DNA of 64,000 nucleotides from contig JBBMOL010000066.1 in the NCBI GenBank assembly GCA_037954665.1, positions 3,991,075 to 4,055,074 on the forward strand. Reading direction: 5' to 3'. Origin of the DNA: Laguncularia racemosa. Its lineage: Eukaryota; Streptophyta; Magnoliopsida; Myrtales; Combretaceae. Of the stretch, positions 34,136 through 44,805 are shown piece by piece (position 1 is the stretch's first letter; every line of letters starts with the position of its first letter). A model generated the notes under the pieces. That model searched no databases. It had not been told where the DNA came from and was given only the letters and a program-made list of their open reading frames with translations. The translations under genes and the position numbers were made by a program.

Positions 34136-34464
34136 TATTAACTCCTAGTCATGAGTTGAGTAGTTTTTCTCATAAGGCTTCAGTTGGCAGGATGCATAAG
34201 CTATTATCTAACCGTGTTGCATTAACACACACCTCAACTCTTGAACTGAGGCATCACTATACACTGTTAACTCTTCTCTACTCTTAGGTAATGTCAAAAC
34301 TTGCATTGACTCAAGTTTCACTTTGAGCATTTGAAAGCTGGCTTCACATCTATCATCCTATTTGAAACTCACATTCTTTTATGTTAGTTTGGTGAGAGAA
34401 TTTGATATCTTGGAAAATCCTTCTACAGATCTTCTATAGTAGCCTACTAGACCTAGAAAGCTTC
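34136..34464 (-). pseudogene. Element A RNase H start and RT connection
   Basis: Continues the A polyprotein after B'. The first bases 'tattaactcctagtcatgag' join the 'actagtgccatagc' left of B'. The segment 34300-34460 aligns with 7480-7640 of A'. The reading stops at 'acctagaaagcttc' (34451-34464), where B is inserted, and resumes at 40922. Stops are frequent. Confidence 0.8.
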
Positions 34465-35136
34465 TGATGAGGATCAACTAGCATCAAAAGTTAATGAGTC
34501 GAAATCCAATGGCCCATTACATGGTATTGGAGGTCCAATGACACGAGCTAGAGCTAACCAGATGAATGAAGCCTTGCAAAGATTAGTCATAGATCTATAA
34601 GAGAAGAAACCAAGTTACTCTAAAGGAGAATCGACCTTTATTAACTTGATTCAAGCTTCCATAGAGATGTGCAAAGATATGAGAGCCTTAGGATAATTAG
34701 TTTTAAAAGGAAATTGAACTAAAGGAAGACCACTCAACTTTTGAACTGAAAGGAAGACCACTCAGCTTTATGCCTTGGTTTTATTTGCTTGTAAATTTTT
34801 CGGCCCTTCTTAAGTCAAGGTCGGTTTTCCATGTTTGGAAATTTAGGTTTTATGTGTAAGACAATATTGCTACACAGAGGAAAAAAAAAATAAAGAAGGA
34901 CAACACATTATTCTTTGGAATACACGATTTCTTAGAGGGACTCTCTCTTGTTCTTTGAGAATGAACTCACTGATTTCTTCAAATTAAACGCTTGGGGAAA
35001 TCACTGATAACTGAGTTTTCAATCAACAAGTGTGGTTGGGGTCTAATTACGTTCATAATTTGTTTAAGACAATTCATGGGAATCCGATTCACAATATGAC
35101 CGTCGGATCCCAAGTTTAATATACCTAGGGTTTTCA
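34465..35136 (+). repeat. 5' LTR of B, about 672 bp
   Basis: Starts TGATGAGGATCAACTAGC and ends ...AATATACCTAGGGTTTTCA. A poly-A run at 34880-34891. Compared with B', both ends match but the middle has a different sequence ('gacctttattaacttgattc') with no ACACGG array. No initiator-Met primer site is evident after it (tttagttcaattgttc). Confidence 0.85.
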
Positions 35137-35585
35137 TTTAGTTCAATTGTTCTTGTGTCATCTCTTTAGAAATTCGTATAAAAAGAAAAAAAATAATTAC
35201 AAATTCGTTTATAGAATTGCTATTGGCGATAATAGGCAATTTATTTTTAGCAAGTTGAAATTGTTGCATCATGAATCTAACTGTTGCAAAGTAGTATCAT
35301 GTTCTTCAATTGCCGAGTTACTAAGGCAATTCCTTTACTTTTGAATTACATGATACATTATCCTTTTAATTCTGTATTCGTATTACCTTGTCTTTCCAAT
35401 TACATATTCGGTGTAATCTTGTCCATTCCAAATTTGTAATAAGTGATATTTTGTGTTTCCAATTCTGTAGTGGATCTTGCGTCTCCATTGATTCCGTGTT
35501 TGTGTACCGCTAATTACCGTGAGTTGGAACCCATTAGTTAGTCAGTTGAGTTTCTTTAGTAGTTTATGTTGAGGAGGTTTCAAAT

Positions 35586-36900
35586 ATGAGTTCATATCAA
35601 AGAATTATAAGAGTGGGTTGTGGGAACATTATACTTGAGAGCAAAACACGAGTGAATTGTGAGGATTATATTATCTATGTTATTACTAATCTTTTCTTTG
35701 ATTGTAGAGATATGTCGGGACAAAGTCTAGTTGGAGGAAGCGAAAATAAATTAATGTTTGAAGCTTTAATGAGAGACATGAAGAGAATATTGAGTCGTGA
35801 ACTTGAGAAAATTAATGAGAGGATGGATAAGATGGAACGGGGTAAGGAGCCATTAAGTAGCACTACTGTAGGGCGAGGAGTGAATAGACCCTTGAGAGGG
35901 GGAGTAAGGATAGAAGAGGGTGAAGAAACGAAGTCAGGAGAGTATAACTACATGAGGGAGAGAGGAAATACCCAAAGGCAAGATAGTAACTTAGGAAGTA
36001 TCAAAATGAAGATACCATCTTTTCAAGGGAAAATGATCCAAAGTTGTATTTGGAATGGGAGAGAAAAGTGGATCATGTATTTGAATGCCACAATTACATT
36101 GAGGAGAAGAAAATTAAATTAGCTATAGTTGAATTTTCTGATTATGTTAGTGTTTGGTGGGACTAGTTAGTACGTAATAGGCGTAGGTATGGTAAGAGGC
36201 CAATGTAGTACCTAGGATAAGATGAAGACCATTATGTGGAAGAGGTTTATCCCTAGTCATTATCACAAGGATTTTCTTAAGAAGTTCCAAAGGTTGACAT
36301 AGAGGTCCAGGAGTGTAGAGGACTATCATAAAGAAATGGAGGTTGCTATGATTAAAGCTAGAATGGAGGAAGATGATGAGGCTACAATGGTTAGGTTCAT
36401 CAATGAGTTGAATCGGGAGATTGCTAGCATAGTGGATTTACATCACTATGTGGATATGGAGGAGTTGTTCTATAAGGCAATCAAGGTAGAGAAGTAGTTG
36501 AAGTATAAGGGAACTCTAAAATTTGGAACGACCTCTAACTCTTCATGGAAGTCCAATTGGAAGAAGAACCCTATAGACTCAAAACCAAAAGAGGATGTGA
36601 AGGCCAAAAGCCCAGTCATTGCTTTTAAAGGTAAATCTGACACCAAATCATCTTCTAAAACTCGTGATATCAAATGTTTCAAGTGTTAGGGGTATGGATA
36701 TATTGCATCTCAATGTCTAAATCAAAGGGCTATGGTCATTCACGATAATGGAGATGTAGAAAGTATTAGTTCTAAGGATGATGATACATCATCATTAGAG
36801 GATTATGATGATGTCAACTTCAAAGGACCCGTGAGTAGAGAGTTGTATGTTACTAGACAAGTCCTCAACACTCAACCTCAGGATGATGGTGAAGGGGTTT
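35586..36900 (+). pseudogene. B gag remnant
   Basis: The likely start is the ATG at 35712 (MSGQSLVGG), though a frame upstream is also open from 35586. A charged helical stretch ('KRILSRELEKINERMDKMER') comes first, then capsid sequence in broken frames (36190-36520, 'MKTIMWKRFIP'-type). A single zinc knuckle sits at 36675-36716: spacing C-x2-C-x4-x-x4-C, with a TAG after the second Cys and Tyr where the zinc-binding His should be (CAT to TAT). Frameshifts near 36040 and 36130. Not functional. Confidence 0.8.
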
Positions 36901-37640
36901 AACATGAGCACATTTTTCATACCTAATGTCACATGCAAAATAAGGTATGTAGCTTGATCATTGATAGTGGTAGCTACACTAATGTTGTTAGCACCTTATT
37001 GGTTGATAAGATGAGGATGAAGGCTGTGAAACATTCGAAGCCATATTGATTGCAGTGGTTGAATGAGTGTGGGGAAGTGAAAGTAACTAGGCAAGTTCTT
37101 ATTTCCTTTTCTATCAAGAGTTATCGTGATGAGTTGATGTGTGATGTAATTCCCATGTAGGCTAGTCACCTATTGCTAGGTTAACCATGGTAGTTTGATA
37201 GGAAGGTGATGTATGATGGGTATAAGAACCAATATTCTTTTGTTTTAAACGAAAGAAAGGTGATTCTAACTCCATAGAAACCATGGGAGGCTTGTGAGGA
37301 TCAGGTTCAGATAGCAAAAGAGTTTAGAGAGAAACACATGAGTGTATAAGAAAAGGGTGAGAAAAGAGAAACGAGTGAGAGATAAACACTAGTGAGCCAT
37401 GAGGGAAAATATTCTAAAACACTGAGTGGAGAAAAAAATTCAAGAAAAAGTGAAGTAAAGAGTGCAATGTTAATAAGGAAACAATTACTTGTACTTATGT
37501 ACAAGGATGTATATTTTACTAACACTGACCTTAACTCTTTATTGCCCAGTATGGTGGTGTCGCTTTTGCAGGAGTATGAAGATTTGTTTCCCGGAGAGGT
37601 ACCGAAGGGTCTACCCCCACTACGGGGTATCAAAAATTAA
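36901..37640 (+). pseudogene. B aspartic protease and linker
   Basis: 'SLIIDSGSYTNVVS' holds the active-site DSG at 36963-36971, as in many plant chromoviruses. It is followed by 'LLVDKM' and a 'EVKVTRQVLISF'-like strand. The frame is interrupted by several stops (for example near 37049 and 37158). 37392-37640 is a linker leading to 'YEDLFPGEVPKGLPPLRGI', the usual start of the RT domain. Confidence 0.8.
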
Positions 37641-38330
37641 ATTAATTTCTTGCTAGGTACATCTATCCCTAATTGGCCAACTTACCGGACTAATCCTGAG
37701 GAGGCAAAGGAAATTCAGAGTTAGATTGATGATTTGATAGAGAAAGGATTTGTGAGAGAAAGCCTCAGTCCATGTTCAGTTCCTATCATCTTAATTCCTA
37801 AGAAGGATAGAACATGGCGAATGTGTATTGACTGTTGAGCAATCAACAAGATCATAGTTAAGTATAGACATCCTATCCCTAGACTAGATGATATGCTTGA
37901 TGAATTGCATGGTGCTTATTTGTTTTCTAAAATTGATTTAAAGAATGGCTATTATCAAATTCGCATGAAAGAGGGGGATGAATGGAAAACAACCTTTAAA
38001 ACTAAACATGGGTTATATGAGTGGATAGTAATGCCTTTTGGATTAACAAATGCACCTAGCACTTTTATGAGGTTAATGAATCATGTTCTTCATAATTTTA
38101 TTGGGAAATTCGTTGTTGTATACTTTGATGACATTCTGGTTTACAACAAGACTTTAGATGATCATATTCAGCATTTGCAGTGTGTGTTCACTGTTTTGAG
38201 AGAGAACCAGTTATATGCTAATTTAAAGAAGTGCACCTTTTGTATGGAAACTATGGTTTTTCTTAGATTTGTTGTAGGTGCAAATGGGATTGTTGTGGAT
38301 GAGGAAAAGGTGAAGGCAATTTGAGAGTGG
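37641..38330 (+). pseudogene. B reverse transcriptase
   Basis: Conserved RT blocks in one frame: 'SPCSVPIILIPKKDRTWRMC' with a TGA at an expected Arg codon (CGA to TGA), 'HPIPRLDDMLDELHGAYLFS', 'KIDLKNGYYQIRMKEGDEWK', 'FKTKHGLYEWIVMPFGLTNA' and the catalytic YFDD at 38121-38132, then 'NLKKCTFCMETMVFL'. Frame open 37893-38324, ending in TGA where Arg is expected. The active site is intact although the polyprotein is dead. Confidence 0.92.
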
Positions 38331-38992
38331 CCAACACCAAGGGATGTAAGTGAGGTTAGGAGCTTCCATAAATTAGCAAGTTTTTATAGGAGATTTATGA
38401 GGGATTTTACTTCTATAGCCGCTCTTCTAAATGACCTTGTTAAGAAGAATGCCGAATTCAAGTGGACTGAAGTGTATGAGTAGGCTTTTCAAACCCTGAA
38501 AGGTAAGTTGACTAAAGCACCTTTACTAGTTTTGCCTAATTTTGAGAAAGTTTTTGAGATTGAATGCGATGCTTTTGGGAAAGGTATTAGTGGTGTATTG
38601 ATGCAGGAGTCCAAGTTGATCGCTTATTTTAGCGAAAAACTCAATGGTGCTGCATTAAATTATCTAGTGTATGATAAGGAGATATATGCTTTAGTGAGAA
38701 CCCTATAAACATGGCAACATTACTTATGGCCTAAGGAGTTCATCATTCATTCCAATCATAAGAGTTTAAAGTTTTTGAAAACTCAAGGTAAGTTGAACAA
38801 GAGGCATGCTAAGTGGCTGGAATTTATTGAAACCTTCCCTTATGTGATTAAATACAAGCAAGGAAAAGAAAATGTGGTAACTGATGCACTTTTTCTTAGA
38901 TATTCTCTTTTGACTTCTCTGCATACTAAATTGCTTGGATTTGAATTCATTAAGGAATTGTATGAGAATGATGCTGATTTTGGTCAAATTTG
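38331..38992 (+). pseudogene. B RNase H
   Basis: Same frame as RT: 'SFHKLASFYRRFMRDF', then 'LPNFEKVFEIECDAFGKGIS' (first catalytic Asp), 'YFSEKLNGAALNYLVYDKEI' (Glu), 'HSNHKSLKFL' (normally SDH; Asp replaced by Asn, a G to A change), and 'GKENVVTDALFLRYSLL'. Stops at Trp and Gln positions (38481, 38706). Confidence 0.88.
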
Positions 38993-40158
38993 AGTCACTT
39001 GTGCTGAGTCTGGATATTTTGATTTCTATAGGCATGATGGATATTTGTTTAAGAAAGATAGGTTGTGTGTACCTAAGGGCTCTATACGTGAATTGTTGGT
39101 GAGGGAAACACATGGTAGCAGTTTAATGGGGCACTTTGGTGTTAAAAAGACTTTAGATATTTTGCATGAACATTTCTATTAGCCTAAGATGAAACATGAT
39201 GTGCAAACTGTAGACAGGTTAAGTCCAAAGTAATGCCCCATGGGGAATACATTCCATTGCCTGCGCCTAATCAATCCAGGACTGACATCTTTATGGACTT
39301 TATACTAGGGTTACCACGATCTCAAAGTGGCAAAGATAGCATATTTGTTGTTGTCGATAGGTTTAGTAAGATGACTCATTTCATTGCCTGTTCTAAAATT
39401 AATGATGCACAGTATATTGCTGATTTGTGCTTTAGGGAGATCTTATGGTTACATGGTTTGCCTAAATCCATTATGAGTTATAGAGATGCGAAATTCTTAA
39501 GCCATTTTTTGCGAACTTTATAGAATATGCTAGGTACTAAATTGTTGTTCTTTACTGTGGCATACCCCCAAACTGATGGTCAGACGGAAGTAGTCAATAA
39601 AACTCTTTCAACATTGTTGCATGCTGTGATTCATAAGATTTTAAAACAACGGGAGACATGTTTGTGTCATGTAGAATTTGCATATAACAAAACTGTGCAT
39701 TCTACTACATCATATTCTCCATTTTAGGTTATATATAGTTTTAACCCTTTGACCCCATTGGATATTTCGCCTTTGCCTATTAATGAAGTTGTTGATCTTG
39801 ATGGTAAGACAAAGGTAGAATTTGTTAGGGAATTACATACTCAGGTTCGGACCAACATTGAGAAGAAGAATGGGCACTATGCTTATTAGGCCAATAAAGG
39901 ACGTGTAAAGATTGTGTTTCATCCAAGAGACTAGGTGTGGATGCATTTGAGAAAGGAGAAATTTACCGAGTAACGGGAGTCTAAATTGTACCCTAGGGGA
40001 GATGGACCTTTTCAACTAGTGGAGTGCATCAATGATAATGCTTACAAGATTGACTTATCAAGTCACTATGGTAATGTAAATGCAACTTTTAAGGCTTCTG
40101 ACCTTACTCTTTATGATGCATGTGATTCAAGGATGAATCATTTCGAAGAAGGAGGGAA
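38993..40158 (+). pseudogene. B integrase, zinc finger deleted
   Basis: 'RHDGYLFKKDRLCVPKGSIR' and 'HFGVKKTLDILHEHFY' give the two His of the zinc finger. At about 39212 a 22-base deletion relative to B' removes the two Cys and shifts the frame. The core continues in the new frame: 'FMDFILGLPRSQSG' (Asp), 'IMSYRDAKFL' (second Asp, with D to Y in the usual SDRD), 'YPQTDGQTEVVNKTL' (Glu) and 'YPRGDGPFQLVECINDNAYK' (GPY/F). Stops at 39521, 39727, 39889, 39933 and 39971, mostly Trp or Gln codons. Confidence 0.9.
40146..40158 (+). other. Polypurine tract of B
   Basis: AAGAAGGAGGGAA immediately before the 3' LTR TGATGAGG, equivalent to the tract of B' and likewise inside the pol frame (FEEGGN). 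Confidence 0.85.
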
Positions 40159-40916
40159 TGATGAGGATCGACTAGCATTAAAAGTTAATGAGCCGAAGTC
40201 TAACGACCCGCTGCATGGTATTAGAGGTCTAATGACATGAGATAGAGCTAAGCGGATGAGTGAAGGTTTGCAAAGATTAGTCATGGATCTACAAGAGAAG
40301 GAACCATTAGAGGTCCAATGACACGAGATAGTGCCAAGAGGATGAGTGAAGGTTTGCAAAGATTAGTCATGGATCTACAAGAGAAGGAACCAAGTTACAT
40401 TAAAGGAGAATCGACCTTTATTTACTTGATTCAAGCTTCCACAGTGGTATACAAAGATATGAGAGCCTTAGGATAAATTAGTTTTAAAGAAAATTGAACC
40501 GAAGGAAGATCGCTCAGCTTTTGAACCGAAAGGAAGACCACTCGGCTTTGTACCTTTGTTTTATTTACTTATAAAATTTTCCGCCCTTCTTAAGTCAAGT
40601 GCGGTTTTCTTTGTTTAGAAATTTAGGTTTTATGTGTAAGATAATATAGCTACATGGAGGAAAAAAAAAAAAAAGGACGGAAGATTAGTCTTTGGAACAC
40701 ATGATTTCATTGAGGGACTCTCTCTTGTTCTTTGAGAACAAACTCACTGATTTCTTCAAATTAAACGCTTAGGGAAATCAATGATAATTGACGTTTCAAT
40801 CAACAGGTGTGATTAGGGTTTAGTTACGTTCATAATTTGTTCAAGACGAGTCGTGGGGATCCGATTCACAATCCGATCGTCGAGTCCTAGGTTTAATATA
40901 CCTAGAGTTTATGTCA
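40159..40916 (+). repeat. 3' LTR of B, about 758 bp
   Basis: Starts TGATGAGGATCG, ends ...CCTAGAGTTTATGTCA. It is longer than the 5' LTR chiefly because of a direct duplication of about 88 bases (40222-40397). Many substitutions separate the two LTRs, consistent with an old insertion. Confidence 0.88.
40222..40397. repeat. Direct duplication inside B 3' LTR, about 2 x 88 bp
   Basis: The block from 'attagaggtctaatgacatg' to 'caagagaaggaacc' recurs at once with 'attagaggtccaatgacacg'. Absent from the 5' LTR, so it arose after insertion. It covers the C-terminal pol extension. Confidence 0.85.
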
Positions 40917-40921
40917 GCTTC

Positions 40922-41512
40922 TTACCTTTTTAACTGTCTTTAGTCTGTACCAAGCAACTATTGCTCTCACCTTTTCTGAGTCCATAGATATCCCATTTTT
41001 ATTAACCACATGACCTAGGAAAACTACTTGTTCTAACTAGAATTCACATTTACTAAACTTAGCATACAACTTTTCTTTTCGCAATCTGCTCAATATTAAC
41101 CTCAAGTGCTCTCTTCATGCTCTTCAATACTTTTTGTAGTATATCAAGATATCATCTATGAAGATGATTAAAAACTTATCTAGAAAGTCCCTGAATACTT
41201 TGTTCATTACGTCCATTAATGCAGCTAGTGCATTCATTAGTCCAAAGGGCATCACCAAAAACTCATAATGGCTATATCTAGTCCTAAATGCTATCTTTTA
41301 AATATCTTCTTCTTTAATCCTTAAATATTGGTAGCCTATTCTTAGATCTACTTTTGAGAACACCTAAGCTCTCTATAATTGGTTAAACAGGTCATCTATG
41401 TTAGGGAGAAGATATTTGTTCTTGACAATAACCTTATTTAACTTTTTGTAATCTATACAGTCTTATGCTTCCATCTTTCTTCATAACAAACAAGACTAGT
41501 GCATCCTATGGA
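40922..41512 (-). pseudogene. Element A reverse transcriptase, palm part
   Basis: Resumes A after B at 'ttacctttttaactgtc', aligned with 7650-8170 of A'. The minus strand contains an intact catalytic FIDD (about 41139-41165, 'FLIIFIDDILI') and the region around 41220-41270 that A' has lost. It is cut at 41517 by a solo LTR. Confidence 0.85.
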
Positions 41513-41517
41513 GAGAT

Positions 41518-42727
41518 TGATATGAATCAAAATCCGTCAAGACCTATCATTAGATAAAGAGCCTAAGGATTTCAAATCTTAGCGATGAGGGCCCATTTTG
41601 AGTAAATCAGCCTCGGAGTTATTTGTTTACTAACCTTTTTTCTATTACTCATGTATTGTATATTCCAATAGGCACACTTATCAGGCTTTATAGGGTGATG
41701 GACAAACTCACTAACACTCAGCTTGTAGGTTATCCATGGACCGACCTAAACCGACAATGAGCTAAGCTGACGAATCCTATTGAAGAACTAGCATGTTGAA
41801 GACTATTTTCACTTGTAATTTATTTATTTGAATCATTTATGTTGCAAGTTTTTGGGACACTTTTATTTTGTTATAATAGGTGCTTTTAGGACTGGCTACC
41901 CTAAAGTGGCATATTTGTAATTTTGTAGACTTCTTAACCCTAAAGGGAGCAAGTATAAATACTTGCTTAAATAGGGTTTTGAGAGAGCTTTTGAAATTTT
42001 CAGAATATATACTTCACATGTGAGGGTTAAGGTTCATCCTAAATCCAATTTTTCTTATCAATTTTAATCTAAAAATTGGAATTGTGGCGAGTGGCAACAA
42101 AGAAAATTGTGAGTAATATCAATTCCCTTTTGTTGTGTTTTCTTTTCATCACTAGTGAGTCATATATAGGGTTGATTAAGGTGGTTCTTTGATCTAATTT
42201 TGGCATCACTTATGATCCAAAATCCTTTCTTATATTGTTTTCCAATTGATTGGTTTTATCTCTTGATATTGCTATTCAATTTACTTCATTATTTTACGTG
42301 GAATTCCTTAGAGCTAAGGAAGATTTTTTACGGTTTATGTGTTGATGTTTTTATCGGGATTTGTTTTGGAAATTGAGTTAAATTCATGATTCATTTGATC
42401 AATATCATCCTTGTGGTTTTTAATCAACTTTGTTTTTATTAATCGGATCACCTTAGAAGTTTAGGGTTTACACCATTTTATTCAATTTAAATCGGTTTAA
42501 TCTTGTCACTTAAGAGTTGTTTAATTGGTTCATTTGCATGTGCTTAAACCTCCTTTTAGGTACATCATCTTTTGGTTTCATAGAAATCACATTCGGATAC
42601 TTAAGGTTGATCACATTCTAGTTGAAGAATTAGTTATAAACATTGAGATTTGATGCCATTGTTCATGTGATTGGAAGCTAGTTTAATCGACATTGTCTAA
42701 TTGTAATCTTGCGTTTTAAGCACATCA
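41518..42727 (+). mobile_element. Solo LTR, 1210 bp, unknown family
   Basis: Begins TGATATGAATCAAAATCC and ends ...GCACATCA. Flanks are GAGAT (41513-41517) and AAGAT (42728-42732), a 5-bp duplication with one change; the uninterrupted A' sequence (gagaga-cactaggtctt near 8200) confirms the empty site. A TATA box TATAAATA at 41954-41961 shows plus orientation. No coding or second LTR is present, so it is the product of LTR-LTR recombination. It matches no other LTR in the window. Confidence 0.88.
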
Positions 42728-42732
42728 AAGAT

Positions 42733-43003
42733 GCTAGGTCTTATGAAACCCTTATCTTATCGCTCCTGTATTTGTTTCCTCAATTTATCCAATTCTATAA
42801 ATTGGTTTTGATATTAGTATTGTGCCATGTACCAAATCAATATTAAATTCTATCACTCCAATTAGGGATAAACTAGGAAAGTCTTTTGGAAACTCTCTCA
42901 CTACATGTACTACTTCCATTTTGGCTTCCTTACTAGCTTCAACAAATATAGTTACCAGTACATTCTTTCCCCACATCTCATAAGTTGGTAATATAGTGGA
43001 TCT
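42733..43003 (-). pseudogene. Element A RT N-terminus
   Basis: The minus strand reads 'VREFPKDFPSLSLIGVIEFN' and 'IDLVHGTILISKPIYRIG', the usual entry to gypsy RT. It adjoins the solo LTR on the left and protease on the right. Confidence 0.85.
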
Positions 43004-43465
43004 TTATACTTCTAATTTATACTCTACCTTAGGTATATGGAACTGCACCATCATGTTGTGACAGTCAATGGTGGCATGATACTTTAACAACCAGTTGACA
43101 CCCAAAATAATGTTAAATTCTACCATCTCCAATATTAGGAAATCTACTGGAATCACCCTACCTTGTATCTCTATTCCCACTCCTCTATATATCTTACCTA
43201 TCTTCCCTCTAACTCCCAAAGGAGTACTAATAGCCAAACCATCATTCATATGTTTAACATTCAATGCACATACATATACAAAATTCTCAAATACATAGGA
43301 TACTGATGTACCAGTATCAAACAGTATATAAGCATTGCATAGATTGTACTGAAAGTATACCTGCAATGTTATCCATCTTAAAGATGTCCTAGTGCTGCTG
43401 CTGTTACATAGCAAACGCCTTAATAAGAACTTGTTGTCTAGGACCCCCTGCTTGTGGTCTACCAC
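43004..43465 (-). pseudogene. Element A aspartic protease
   Basis: An open frame of 153 codons. 'NAYILFDTGTSVSYV' carries the catalytic DTG; 'VDFLILEMVEFNIILGVNWL' and 'YHATIDCHN' are the flap and C-terminal strands of plant retropepsins. Better preserved than in A', where the triad is DTS. It is in a different frame from neighbouring gag pieces. Confidence 0.88.
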
Positions 43466-44625
43466 TTTATCCCCACATCAGAGGTCTGGTTACTTATTGA
43501 GTTAAGCCTGTCTAATCTCTTAATTGTCCTTGAGGACAGTTAACTACTTTGTGTCCCCTCTGCTTATACACATGACAAAAAATTAGGGGAATTGATCTCT
43601 CCGTGTAACGCTTACTAATGGGTCTGACCTTCCCACAAGACAAGTATAGCCCATCTGGCCATTTGCACTCTCTCAGTTCATGAAGCCTACAAAATTTGGT
43701 ACATTTGACATTTGGGGTAATTATAAGAAGTGCCAAAGGCAATTGTTTGATCTGTAGATAAAGGGTTACAACACTCAATGTCCTGCTTTGATGTATATGA
43801 TGTCTCTTGCCCTTATCGCGCCCTATTCCACTTAAGGTAAGTCTATTTCCTATAGCTATTGCTACTTTGTGGCTCCCCTATTCCTCTATACTTTTTTCTG
43901 CTCTACTCGAGGCACTTGGCCTTATCAACCATTTCAACATAGGTATTCAACTAAGAGGCCCTAACCACAAGTGAAAGGTCCAAATCTAAGCCTCTAAAAA
44001 ATCTTCTAGCTCGGGAGCTATCGTCATTATGAACATTTTCAAGAAGGAATTGGATTAGGTGATTCAATTTTTCCTCATATTCTTCCACTGTTCTATCCCC
44101 TTGTTCACAATTTTAGTACTCTTTTTCCATTCTATCTTTGGAGTTGCTGGAAAAGTATCTTCAATAGAACAATTCTTTGAATATTGCCCAATTCATGCGC
44201 TCCCCTACATATTTGGGAATTAAGGCTGACCATTTTGCTACAATTCCCTTCAGTATGAATGTAGCATAGTTGACCTTTTTATCTTCTAGTATCTAAAAGA
44301 CAGCAAATGTCTTCTCAATTTCTTGGACCCAATCCTTAGCCTTAATTAGACCATTTACTTTGGGTTTAAAATCTTTAGCTACTCTAATGAACCTATCAAA
44401 GCTGATGGGTTCATTAACATTCCTATGCTGTTAGATATTGGGGACTTGGTGCTGTTGTGCTAATAGTCCCACCAAATTATTCACAGTATGTAATAGCTGG
44501 ATTATCTCTTTAACCATTTGATCCCTTTCCCCTTGTGGCTATTGATTTTGGACATCTTCCTCATTGAAGTTGCTATCTTTACCACCCCTTCTTAAGCCTA
44601 ATTCGGTGATTCTTTTTTAAGGCAT
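43466..44625 (-). pseudogene. Element A gag
   Basis: Starts at the minus-strand ATG at 44625 (MP, then a stop where A' reads MPPRK). Capsid sequence with 'CEQGDRTVEEYEEKL' lies near 44050-44130 and matches the retrotransposon gag domain. The C-terminal Cys/His region at 43512-43778 includes 'FCHVYKQRGHKVVNC', a zinc-knuckle-like element. Several frame breaks. It contains the 200-base capsid part that A' lacks. Confidence 0.82.
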
Positions 44626-44805
44626 TTTGTTTAAGAAGAGACAATCGAATCTACTTAAGTTAATATCAATTAAGGTTAGTGTCATGATGTGTAGGTATAT
44701 ACATATATACCACTACACATAATGTATACTCATATATATAGCTTAGAAATTGGAATAAATGAAAATAAAATAGCAGTACAATAAAATAAATTACTAAATC
44801 AATAA
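44626..44805 (-). other. Leader of element A, cut by element E
   Basis: Aligns with 9906-10080 of A' ('gtttaagaagagacaa', 'ctacttaagttaatatca', 'tactcatatata'). Similarity ends at 44805 exactly where E's LTR begins with TGTCGAG. The remainder and A's 5' LTR are expected right of the window. Confidence 0.75.

Larger units (their letters stand above)
34465..40916 (+). mobile_element. CRM-like chromovirus B, full length but decayed
   Basis: Flanked by perfect GCTTC duplications (34460-34464, 40917-40921). LTRs start TGATGAGGATC and end ...TTTCA and ...ATGTCA. Between them lie gag, protease, RT, RNase H and integrase in gypsy order on the plus strand. Same family as B' (coding regions and the first 200 and last 250 LTR bases match), yet far more mutated: many stops, a 22-bp deletion in integrase and diverged LTRs. 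Much older than B'. Confidence 0.92.
26862..44805 (-). mobile_element. Tekay-like chromovirus A, host of nested insertions
   Basis: A single minus-strand Ty3/gypsy element split by later insertions: 3' LTR 26862-29053; integrase and chromodomain to RNase H 29105-30859; RNase H/RT 34136-34464; RT 40922-41517; RT N-terminus, protease and gag 42733-44625; leader 44626-44805. Reading resumes at the matching point after each insertion. A chromodomain-like C-terminus, the polypurine tract and long LTRs support the Tekay/Del clade. Element E interrupts its leader; its 5' LTR should lie right of the window. Confidence 0.85.

Noticed and set aside
34131..34464. B' and B as one tandem element
   Set aside because: They have opposite orientation, different target duplications and a piece of A between them.
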